In this document: positions 1 through 5,468 of the stretch, in pieces
How the letters are laid out: each line of letters opens with the position of its first letter
Position numbering within the stretch: the stretch's first letter is position 1
Source of the DNA: an uncultured Bacilli bacterium
Lineage (GTDB): Bacteria > Bacillota_I > Bacilli_A > RFN20 > CAG-826
Length of the DNA: 6,114 nucleotides
Direction of reading: 5' to 3'
Assembly (NCBI GenBank): GCA_944342125.1
Contig: CALVMF010000064.1
Coordinates: 1-6,114 of the forward strand
Position numbers and translations under genes: made by a program
Notes under the pieces: generated by a model
What the model was told of the DNA's origin: nothing
Database searches by the model: none
What the model saw: only the letters and a program-made list of their open reading frames with translations

Positions 1-8
1 TGTTTTAT

Positions 9-18
9 AAACGAAACA
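9..18. promoter_or_regulatory. Putative DeoR-type operator upstream of the aldolase
   Basis: AAACGAAACA lies about 90 bp before the aldolase start. Its AAACGAAA core (9-16) is identical to the core at 5341-5348 and to the reverse complement of 5366-5373, both in front of the DeoR-family gene. Known DeoR-family sugar regulators such as AgaR bind arrays of TTTCRTTT-like repeats, which fits this core. TATAAA at 6-11 could be a -10 element overlapped by the site, but the matching -35 would lie before the window, so that is unproven. The rest of the 106-base leader holds only the aldolase ribosome binding site (AAGGAGG, 91-97); I see no convincing riboswitch or other promoter in it. Confidence 0.4.
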
Positions 19-106
19 TTTTTAAAAAATTAAGAAAGAAATACCCTGTTTTTAATAGAATAATAATTTTAAATCATAGATAATAAGGACAAGGAGGCGT
101 ACAAAA

Positions 107-1210
107 ATGCCATATATAAAATCAAAAGACATTTTAAAATATGCACGCGACCACAAATTCGCACATGGTGCTTTTAATGTCAATGCTCTTTGCCAAGCTA
201 AAGCTATAATCGAAGCTTGCGAAGAATTACGTTGCGCAGCTATTATTCAAGTTGCCGAACCAGGTTTAGCCTATATCGGTGGTAATCCTGACTTTATCCA
301 TGGAACAATGGAAGAAAAGAAACTTGGAGCTAAACGAATTGCTACTTACGTCAAAAAATTAGCTGAAAAAACATTTATTCCAGTATCTTTACATTTAGAT
401 CATGGTAGAAGTTTTGAAACATGTAAAATTTGTATACAAGCAGGCTTTAATAGCGTAATGATCGATGGAAGTGCACTAGAATATGAGGAAAATGTTGCTT
501 TAGCTAGAAAAGTTGCAAAATATGCACACGCTCACGATGTTTCGGTCGAAGCTGAACTTGGTGTTTTAGCTGGTGTTGAAGACCATGTTTTCGCTGAAAC
601 TTCCACTTATACTAACCCAATGACTGCAATTGATTTCTTAAAAAAGACTGGAGTTGATTTATTAGCCATATCTTATGGAACAAAACACGGCGCTGTTAAA
701 GGTGACAATGTTAAGTTGAGAAAAGAAATTGCAATCGCAACAATGGAAAATATGCTCCATGAAAAAATCGATGCAGTTTTAGTTTCACATGGTTCTAGCT
801 TAGTTCCTCAATATATTGTTAATGAAATTAATGCTCTTGGTGGAACAGTAAAAGGACATGGCATACCAATCGAACAATTAAGAGAAGTTATTCCATGTGG
901 TATTTCTAAAATCAATATGGATACCGACATTCGACTTGCTACAACAAGGAATATCTTAGAATGGTTTGAAGAGCATCCTGAAAAAAGAGAAGAAAGCAAA
1001 ATCTATCCACTTCTTATCGAAAAAAGAGATTCATTTGAATACCGCTATTATCTAAAAGAATACATCAATCAACTTGAAACAAATAAAGGCATCGAGGGCG
1101 AACTTAAAGATATTATTCCTTTAATGGAAAAAGCCGTTAAAGAAATTGTCTTAACTGCTAATGTCGAATTTGGTTCAGTTGGAGATGCATATTACATTTA
1201 TAAAAAATAA
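107..1210 (+). CDS. fba: Class II ketose-bisphosphate aldolase (fructose-1,6-bisphosphate aldolase family)
   Basis: This is a zinc-dependent cytosolic aldolase that splits fructose-1,6-bisphosphate, or possibly tagatose-1,6-bisphosphate, into dihydroxyacetone phosphate and glyceraldehyde-3-phosphate. Class II hallmarks are all present: HLDHG (96-100) with catalytic Asp98 and zinc ligand His99, EAELG (148-152), GTKHG (191-195, His194), SHGSS (227-231, His228) and the phosphate-binding NMDTD (270-274). The block after residue 250 (HGIP, then CGISKINMDTDIRLATTR) and the tail EFGSVGDA (354-361) resemble the longer CbbA-like class IIB enzymes rather than the short GatY/KbaY type of about 285 residues. 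At 367 residues it has extra charged, helical-looking sequence around 285-345. The start is firm: AAGGAGG at 91-97, nine bases before ATG. It appears monocistronic within the window, faces the PFK gene, and has a putative DeoR-type operator upstream. Family assignment is sure; the exact ketose substrate is not. Confidence 0.93.
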   Translation: MPYIKSKDILKYARDHKFAHGAFNVNALCQAKAIIEACEELRCAAIIQVAEPGLAYIGGNPDFIHGTMEEKKLGAKRIATYVKKLAEKTFIPVSLHLDHGRSFETCKICIQAGFNSVMIDGSALEYEENVALARKVAKYAHAHDVSVEAELGVLAGVEDHVFAETSTYTNPMTAIDFLKKTGVDLLAISYGTKHGAVKGDNVKLRKEIAIATMENMLHEKIDAVLVSHGSSLVPQYIVNEINALGGTVKGHGIPIEQLREVIPCGISKINMDTDIRLATTRNILEWFEEHPEKREESKIYPLLIEKRDSFEYRYYLKEYINQLETNKGIEGELKDIIPLMEKAVKEIVLTANVEFGSVGDAYYIYKK

Positions 1211-1226
1211 GGAAAATCCTCCACAT

Positions 1227-1258
1227 AAAAAGCCAGTCGTTTAATAGGCTGGCTTTTT
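1227..1258. terminator. Bidirectional rho-independent terminator between aldolase and PFK
   Basis: AAAAAGCCAG (1227-1236) pairs perfectly with CTGGCTTTTT (1249-1258). The stem can grow by two pairs inward (T1237-G1248 wobble, C1238-G1247), leaving an eight-base loop. A T-run follows on both strands because the stem is flanked by A5 and T5. It lies 17 bases after the aldolase stop and 32 bases after the PFK stop on the other strand, so it can end both convergent transcripts. Confidence 0.92.
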
Positions 1259-1289
1259 AATTTAACAAAAATAGTTGAGTTTTGCAGAC

Positions 1290-2453
1290 TTATTTGTCTA
1301 AAAATGAGATATTTTCAGGAATTTCATCTATTAGTGGTTTTAGCCATTCAATGAATTCATCGCTAACATCGTGCTTATTTTTAATGTATTTTAATGGGAA
1401 AGTTGCTTCAGTCATCATGACTTTTTCAATAGGAATTAAGATTGGTTCAATCTTATATGGCTTAGTTGAAATTCTTTTTATTCCAGCCATAACTCCGTTG
1501 GTTTTATTAAGTGCAGCTTTAATTGCTGTTCTTCCCATTAAGACAGCTTCTTCTAAGTCAACTTTTGAAGCTAGACTTCTGTCACAACGGCAAATTAGAC
1601 CAGGTTTTTCACTTCTTGCCTTTATTCCGAGTTTTTCAATAATTAAAGTTGCTAGATGAGTTGAAACATCCCCAAAATATGTTGCTCTTTCGGTTTTAAA
1701 TATTGGCTTAACAATAGGTGTGCCATCTTTATATTTAAGCCCTTCACTACAAACAACTACTACACCATGCCTTTTTTCCCAGCATTTTTTAACATCATTT
1801 AAAAATTCTTCTTCATTAAACGGTATTTCAGGGAAATAGATTAAATGTGGCGCATCTTCTGGATTTTTTCTTGCCAAGGCACTACTTGCCGCAAGCCAAC
1901 CAGCGTTTCTCCCCATAACCTCTATAACGGAAACATGAATTGGTAGACCCTTAACATCTTGAGCACAGCAAGCAACAGTTTGGGCAATGTAATTTGCACA
2001 ACTTGCAAATCCAGGTGCATGATCAGTAACACCAATATCATTATCTATCGTTTTTGGAATTCCTACGCAAGTTACTTCTACTCCAGCTTCTTTTGCATAT
2101 TTATAAATGTTACCAATGGTATCCATTGTTCCATTTCCACCAGTAAACAAAACATAACCAATATTGTGTTTAACAAGTATTTCTACAATATGTCTATATT
2201 CTTTTTCATATAATGGAAATCTTGAACTACCGATTGCGCTCCCAGGAGTATTTTTTAATACTTCTAAATCATGGTCACTTAGATTGGTTAAATCAATGAA
2301 GTCTTCATTGAATAATCCGTCTGAACCAAAACGTGGAGCAAAAATTTTTCCATCAAATCCACTATCTTTAAGTTCTTTTATTGCTCCATAAAGAGAAGCA
2401 TTAATAACTGCAGTTGGAGCACCACCATGAGCGATAATTACATTTTTCATCAT
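1290..2453 (-). CDS. pfk: 6-phosphofructokinase, PfkA family (ATP- or PPi-dependent)
   Basis: This cytosolic enzyme phosphorylates C1 of fructose-6-phosphate, or of a similar ketose phosphate such as tagatose-6-phosphate. The 387-residue protein carries the PfkA signatures: HGGAPTAVINA near the N terminus (9-19), GGNGT (105-109), PKTIDND (133-139) with the catalytic Asp137, and EVMGRNAGW (178-186). In E. coli numbering the 104 position is Gly (Gly108 here), as in ATP enzymes. The 124 position is Lys (Lys134), as in pyrophosphate enzymes. Asp103 is replaced by Asn107. The phosphate donor therefore cannot be read with confidence. Translation starts at ATG 2453-2451, overlapping the nagA TGA by four bases. 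A second ATG follows at once, and GGAG at 2464-2467 lies within nagA. It is the second gene of the nagA operon and ends at the shared terminator. Confidence 0.93.
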   Translation of the reverse strand: MMKNVIIAHGGAPTAVINASLYGAIKELKDSGFDGKIFAPRFGSDGLFNEDFIDLTNLSDHDLEVLKNTPGSAIGSSRFPLYEKEYRHIVEILVKHNIGYVLFTGGNGTMDTIGNIYKYAKEAGVEVTCVGIPKTIDNDIGVTDHAPGFASCANYIAQTVACCAQDVKGLPIHVSVIEVMGRNAGWLAASSALARKNPEDAPHLIYFPEIPFNEEEFLNDVKKCWEKRHGVVVVCSEGLKYKDGTPIVKPIFKTERATYFGDVSTHLATLIIEKLGIKARSEKPGLICRCDRSLASKVDLEEAVLMGRTAIKAALNKTNGVMAGIKRISTKPYKIEPILIPIEKVMMTEATFPLKYIKNKHDVSDEFIEWLKPLIDEIPENISFLDK

Positions 2454-3577
2454 AAAACTTTTTCTCCGTTTATATAAACTTCCTTAATCTCATAATTTTT
2501 ATCTAATACAAGGAAATCTGCGTTCTTTCCTTCTTTAATTGAGCCAATTTTGTCATCGAGCCCAAGAGCTTTTGCACAGTTCAATGAGCAAATATGACTT
2601 GCCACGACGTCATCAATTGAACAAAATCTTTTCACGTTATCGAAAGCTCTTTTCATGGTCAAAGTTGAGCCAGCCCTAACACCTGTTTCGGTGATAACAC
2701 AATCGTGATTTTTTACGGTAATTGGTGTTTCACCAATAAAATAATTGCCATCTGGTAAACCAGCTGCCATCAAGGAGTCTGTTATACCAATTACTTTATC
2801 GTTTCCTTTTAATTTACGAATAAATTCAACCATTTCAGGATGAACGTGAATTCCATCTAGTATCACTTCGGTATAAAAATCATCATAATATAATCCGGCA
2901 GTTGCAATCGAAGGGAAATGTTGATGTATGCCTTTCATAGCATTGAAAAGGTGTGTCATGCAAGTGGCTCCAGACTTTAAAGCCTTAGTACAATCATCAA
3001 ATGTTGCTGCACTATGCCCTAAAGTTACTTTAACTCCATGTGAAGTTAACCATTTTATAGTCTCTTCACTACCTTCATTTTCTGGAGCTATCGTCATTAA
3101 CTTCAATAAACCGTGTGATTTTTCAAAGAAAATTTTGCTTTTTTCAATTGTTGGTTTTTGTAAGCAACTTTCAAGTTGAGCACCTTTAAATTCCTTGCAT
3201 AAAAAAGGTCCTTCAAGATGAATGCCTTTAATTATCGGATTTGTTAAACTAGTTTGATAAATAAGTTCGAGTTGCTTAAATATAACTTCATCTCTTTCGG
3301 TTAAAAGTGTTGGCAAAACACTTGTTACACCATGTTTAACGTAAAATTTTAAAATCTTTTCCATCTCTTCAACATTTTTACATGTTGAAAAATCGTATCC
3401 ATCCCCACCATGGGTATGTTCATCGACAAAACCAGGAATTATAAAAGTGTCGCTTTCTTGATCTTTATCGTTTGAATTTTTGACAATCTTAGAAAACTTG
3501 CCATCTTCGACTCTAATATCACAAAAGGCATAGCCATCTTCAAGTAAAGTTTTAACGTTTTTTAACTCTTTTATCAT
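2450..3577 (-). CDS. nagA: N-acetylglucosamine-6-phosphate deacetylase family (NagA/AgaA)
   Basis: This amidohydrolase removes acetate from N-acetylglucosamine-6-phosphate (or the galactosamine equivalent) in the cytosol, giving an amino-sugar phosphate. Using the start at 3577 it has 375 residues, close to the usual length. Visible motifs in order: PGFVDEHTHG (48-57) with the HxH metal pair His54/His56, LEGPF (121-125) with Glu122, LGHSAAT (186-192) with His188, THLFNAM (208-214) with His209, DGIHVHPE (241-248), and ITDS (265-268) with catalytic Asp267. The C terminus has the usual GSIKEGKNADFLVLD strand. The open frame extends to an ATG at 3646, but that start has no ribosome binding site and lies upstream of the likely promoter. 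ATG 3577 has AAAGGAG and begins with a NagA-like sequence. It is first gene of an operon with PFK (ATGA overlap). GlcNAc versus GalNAc preference cannot be decided from sequence. Confidence 0.93.
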   Translation of the reverse strand: MIKELKNVKTLLEDGYAFCDIRVEDGKFSKIVKNSNDKDQESDTFIIPGFVDEHTHGGDGYDFSTCKNVEEMEKILKFYVKHGVTSVLPTLLTERDEVIFKQLELIYQTSLTNPIIKGIHLEGPFLCKEFKGAQLESCLQKPTIEKSKIFFEKSHGLLKLMTIAPENEGSEETIKWLTSHGVKVTLGHSAATFDDCTKALKSGATCMTHLFNAMKGIHQHFPSIATAGLYYDDFYTEVILDGIHVHPEMVEFIRKLKGNDKVIGITDSLMAAGLPDGNYFIGETPITVKNHDCVITETGVRAGSTLTMKRAFDNVKRFCSIDDVVASHICSLNCAKALGLDDKIGSIKEGKNADFLVLDKNYEIKEVYINGEKVL

Positions 3578-3590
3578 ATTATTTAAAAAA

Positions 3591-3597
3591 CTCCTTT
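3591..3597 (-). promoter_or_regulatory. Ribosome binding site that sets the nagA start
   Basis: On the minus strand AAAGGAG reads from 3597 to 3591, with 13 bases to ATG 3577. The spacing is a little long, but there is no closer in-frame start. The longer reading from 3646 has no such signal in front of it. Confidence 0.7.
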
Positions 3598-3608
3598 GAT
3601 TAACTAAA

Positions 3609-3617
3609 ATTATAACA
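3609..3617 (-). promoter_or_regulatory. Extended -10 promoter of the nagA-pfk operon
   Basis: The minus strand reads TGTTATAAT (3617 to 3609), a perfect extended -10 element (TGnTATAAT). The expected start of transcription is near 3602, about 25 bases before ATG 3577. No good -35 is visible, which is common with extended -10 promoters. The 24-bp palindrome at 3629-3652 covers the -35 region, so a protein bound there would be expected to affect this promoter. Confidence 0.6.
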
Positions 3618-3628
3618 TATATGCTTTT

Positions 3629-3652
3629 TATTTTATGCTTAAGCATAAAATA
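3629..3652. promoter_or_regulatory. 24-bp perfect palindrome, probable operator in the nagA/epimerase divergent promoter region
   Basis: The half-sequence TATTTTATGCTT (3629-3640) is followed directly by its exact reverse complement, with no loop. ATGCTT is also present as a direct copy at 3621-3626. GCTTAAG recurs at 3655-3661, 18 bases after the copy at 3637-3643. With no loop and with genes leaving on both sides, it is not a terminator. It covers the -35 region of the nagA promoter and precedes the epimerase, so a dimeric repressor or activator site is the simplest reading. It does not match the TTTCG-type elements or the GntR/NagR consensus I know. Confidence 0.6.
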
Positions 3653-3666
3653 TAGCTTAAGTAGAG

Positions 3667-3674
3667 TTTCGAAA
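3667..3674. promoter_or_regulatory. TTTCGAAA operator-like element before the epimerase
   Basis: TTTCGAAA is an eight-base palindrome built from TTTCG and CGAAA, the core of the AAACGAAA sites. It ends 20 bases before the epimerase ATG. The same octamer, inside CTTTCGAAAG, sits 18 bases before the transporter start at 5465. The matched placement suggests a shared regulator, possibly the DeoR-type protein encoded nearby. This is pattern-based only. Confidence 0.35.
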
Positions 3675-3694
3675 GTAAGTTATAGGAGTTTTAA

Positions 3695-4546
3695 ATGGAA
3701 ACAATTGAAAACAATCGATTAAAAATAACTATTAATCCACTAGGTGGAATATTAACTTCAATCTTTTTTAAAGATGTTAATAAAGAGATGGAGTATCAAA
3801 TTGAAAAGGACGCATGGCAATTTCAAGATGTCGTAATCTTCCCTTTGATTGGTAAGGGCGAATTTACTTACAACAATAAGCAATACAAAATGGATACGCG
3901 CCATGGCTTTATTAGAAAAACAACTTTAAAAGTATTAGAAAATACTGGGTCAAAAATCACTTTATACACTGAAAGCAATGAAAAAACACTTTCTGAATAC
4001 CCTTTTAAATTCTCTTTTACTTTAACTTATGAATTAATCGATAATAAATTATCAGTTAAGACCACTGTAAAAAATTTAGACAACAAGGAAATGTATTTTT
4101 CTTATGGCTCCCATACTGGAATTAAAGCAACTGCTGGAGCTGGAGTAATAAACTTTGATAAAGAGTATCATTTATTACCACTTTTAGTTGATGCAATTAA
4201 TACAGAACCTTTTGAACATTATTATTTTAATTGTGTAAACCTTCGTAAGAGATCATTTATTAATTTCAACACCCTTGTTTTTGAAGGTAAGGAAGAAAAA
4301 ATTGAACTTTATACAGGATATGGTTCTTTATGTGTAGATTATGAATTTGATGCACCATATTTTGCTATTTGGTCAAATCCTCATAGTGGAAATTTTGTTT
4401 GTGTTGAGCCTTGGTGGGGAATTTCAAATTACGTGACAGAAACTGAAGATTTAAGTCAAAGACTTTCGATTAACAAATTAAAAGAAAACGAGTCTAAGTC
4501 GTTTTCTTATTCATTAACTTTTTCAAACAAAGAATCAATCGACTAG
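3695..4546 (+). CDS. Aldose 1-epimerase family protein (LacX-like mutarotase)
   Basis: This is a predicted soluble 283-residue beta-sandwich protein of the galactose mutarotase superfamily, which interconverts alpha and beta anomers of free or phosphorylated aldoses. Visible family features are RHGF (69-72, His70), the second candidate catalytic histidine in YGSH (137-140, His140), and CVEPWWG (236-242) with the likely catalytic Glu238. The length and RHGF/EPWWG pattern fit the LacX-type branch, whose namesake sits in tagatose-pathway lactose operons. ATG 3695 has AGGAG at 3684-3688, six bases upstream, which makes the start firm. It diverges from nagA, sharing a 117-bp control region, and its last 12 bp overlap the 3' end of the DeoR gene on the other strand. 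Substrate is unknown; the context suggests an amino sugar, galactose or a related aldose. Confidence 0.85.
   Translation: METIENNRLKITINPLGGILTSIFFKDVNKEMEYQIEKDAWQFQDVVIFPLIGKGEFTYNNKQYKMDTRHGFIRKTTLKVLENTGSKITLYTESNEKTLSEYPFKFSFTLTYELIDNKLSVKTTVKNLDNKEMYFSYGSHTGIKATAGAGVINFDKEYHLLPLLVDAINTEPFEHYYFNCVNLRKRSFINFNTLVFEGKEEKIELYTGYGSLCVDYEFDAPYFAIWSNPHSGNFVCVEPWWGISNYVTETEDLSQRLSINKLKENESKSFSYSLTFSNKESID
4482..4508 (-). terminator. Probable terminator of the deoR transcript, inside the epimerase coding sequence
   Basis: AAGAAAACGA (4482-4491) and TCGTTTTCTT (4499-4508) form a perfect 10-bp stem with a seven-base loop. Read on the minus strand it starts 27 bases after the DeoR stop and is followed by TTAATTTG, a moderately U-rich tract. 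The stem has only three G-C pairs, so it may be weak. On the plus strand it lies before the epimerase stop and cannot end that mRNA usefully. Confidence 0.45.
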
Positions 4547-5290
4547 TGTTAAAGGTACGCCGATTTCTTTAAAAAATTCTTGATATTCTTCAGGAAGTTT
4601 TGAATCTGTAATGATACGTGCAGGATCTTTTTGAGAGAATTGTACCAATAAACCTCTTTTAGAGAACTTACTAGAGTCAGTTAAAATTATAATGCTACGA
4701 GCTGATTCAGCCATATTTTTAACTGCTTCAGTTCTTAAAACGTCGCTTCCCATAAAGCCAATATTTTTAGCAAAACCATCAGTACCCAAAAATATTTTGT
4801 CGACATAATATTGTCTTACTGAAGATCTAACTAAAGGTCCAACCATAACTTGAGCATCTGGTTGATATTCTCCACCAAGTAAAATAATCTTGTTATTTCC
4901 AAGTTTTGAAGCGTGTTCTGCGATATAAATTGAGTGAGTTATGATAGTTACGTTTGGTTTTGTCTTAACTATTTCTTCAGCAAGCAAAGCACAAGTCGAA
5001 CCACTTCCAATTAAAATAGTTTCGTTAAAACCGATTAATTGATTTGCTTTTTTTGCTATCTTACACTTTGTTTCATAATTAATTGATAAACGATTTGTAA
5101 TATCCGCAGTATTTTTCTTTAAAGCATATCCGTGATGTCTAATTAAAATTCCATAATCACTTAAAAGATCTAAATCTTTTCTAATAGTGACTTCGCTAAC
5201 ACCTGTTTTTTCAGCTAAATCTTTAACAGACATTTGCCTTTTTTCATCAACAAGTTCAACAATCTCACTCTGCCTTTTATTTATTTTCAT
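4535..5290 (-). CDS. DeoR/GlpR-family transcriptional repressor
   Basis: This 251-residue regulator has the standard DeoR layout: an N-terminal winged helix-turn-helix (about 5-57) with recognition helix VSEVTIRKDLDLL (31-43) and wing LIRHHGYA (49-56), then a sugar-phosphate sensing domain. The sensing domain shows GSGST (95-99), LGGEYQP (138-144), FLGTDGF (167-173) and TDSSKFS (204-210). Members usually repress sugar catabolic genes until a phosphorylated intermediate binds. ATG 5290 has GAGG at 5297-5300, six bases upstream. The gene overlaps the convergent epimerase by 12 bp and diverges from the transporter. Two AAACGAAA sites face each other in its promoter region, suggesting autoregulation. 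Related sites before the aldolase and epimerase make it the likely local regulator. The inducer is unknown; an amino-sugar or ketose phosphate is a reasonable guess. Confidence 0.93.
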   Translation of the reverse strand: MKINKRQSEIVELVDEKRQMSVKDLAEKTGVSEVTIRKDLDLLSDYGILIRHHGYALKKNTADITNRLSINYETKCKIAKKANQLIGFNETILIGSGSTCALLAEEIVKTKPNVTIITHSIYIAEHASKLGNNKIILLGGEYQPDAQVMVGPLVRSSVRQYYVDKIFLGTDGFAKNIGFMGSDVLRTEAVKNMAESARSIIILTDSSKFSKRGLLVQFSQKDPARIITDSKLPEEYQEFFKEIGVPLTLVD

Positions 5291-5329
5291 AAGTTACCTC
5301 TAGTCAATATTTTAAAGAAATACTTTCAT

Positions 5330-5359
5330 TTTGTAAACAGAAACGAAAGAAAATGACAA
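5330..5359 (-). promoter_or_regulatory. Candidate promoter of the deoR gene
   Basis: On the minus strand TTGTCA (5359-5354, five of six matches to TTGACA) is followed, after 18 bases, by TACAAA (5335-5330, four of six to TATAAT). The start codon is about 40 bases further on. One AAACGAAA element lies inside the spacer and the other just upstream of the -35, as expected for a repressed promoter. The -10 is weak, so the exact position is uncertain. Confidence 0.4.
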
Positions 5360-5373
5360 ATTTAGTTTCGTTT
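5341..5373. promoter_or_regulatory. Inverted pair of AAACGAAA sites, probable DeoR autoregulatory operator
   Basis: AAACGAAA (5341-5348) and TTTCGTTT (5366-5373) form an inverted pair with centres 25 bp apart. The pair flanks and enters the candidate deoR promoter. TTTCGTTT-type repeats are the kind of sequence bound by DeoR-family regulators such as AgaR. The same core occurs at 9-16 before the aldolase, and I saw no copy inside a gene. Confidence 0.55.
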
Positions 5374-5396
5374 GAAGCAAAAAAACAGTTGTTTTA

Positions 5397-5426
5397 AATG
5401 TATTATTTATTAATAAATAATACATT
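5397..5426. promoter_or_regulatory. 30-bp perfect AT-rich palindrome between deoR and the transporter
   Basis: AATGTATTATTTATT (5397-5411) is followed directly by its exact reverse complement (5412-5426). There is no loop and only one G-C pair per arm. Both neighbouring genes read away from it, so it cannot be a terminator for either. A regulator site, or a site overlapping AT-rich -10 elements of the transporter promoter, is more likely. A smaller dyad, AAAACA-GT-TGTTTT, lies just to its left at 5382-5395. Its sequence differs from the palindrome at 3629-3652. Confidence 0.55.
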
Positions 5427-5437
5427 CTTTAATAACG

Positions 5438-5447
5438 CTTTCGAAAG
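5438..5447. promoter_or_regulatory. CTTTCGAAAG element overlapping the transporter leader
   Basis: This is a ten-base perfect palindrome containing the TTTCGAAA octamer also found at 3667-3674 before the epimerase. Its right arm overlaps AAAGG (5444-5448), the only Shine-Dalgarno-like sequence before the transporter, so a bound regulator could affect transcription or the leader directly. Confidence 0.35.
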
Positions 5448-5456
5448 GTTTAAAAT

Positions 5457-5468
5457 ATGCTCATATGA
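5457..5468 (+). other. Three-codon leader ORF overlapping the transporter start
   Basis: ATG-CTC-ATA-TGA begins eight bases after AAAGG (5444-5448), an ideal spacing. Its TGA shares the ATGA tetramer (5465-5468) with the transporter start codon. The transporter ATG itself is 16 bases from AAAGG, which is too far for efficient direct initiation. Ribosomes may therefore start on this mini-ORF and reinitiate on the transporter. It could also be a chance arrangement. Confidence 0.3.

Noticed and set aside
1..18. Catabolite-repression (cre) site: TGTTT and AAACA form an interrupted dyad
   Set aside because: The central CG is out of register with the cre consensus, and the AAACGAAA core matches the sites near deoR better.
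1282..1659. Plus-strand open frame opposite the PFK 3' end
   Set aside because: It is the antisense shadow of a well-supported PFK gene, has no ribosome site, and shows no recognisable domain.
3629..3652. Palindrome as NagR/GntR-type operator
   Set aside because: It does not contain the TGGTnTAnACCA-like pattern expected for NagR; the regulator is left open.
5397..5426. Palindrome as transposon end or terminator
   Set aside because: There is no partner repeat or transposase, no target duplication is visible, and the flanking genes read away from it; the stem is almost pure A-T with no loop.
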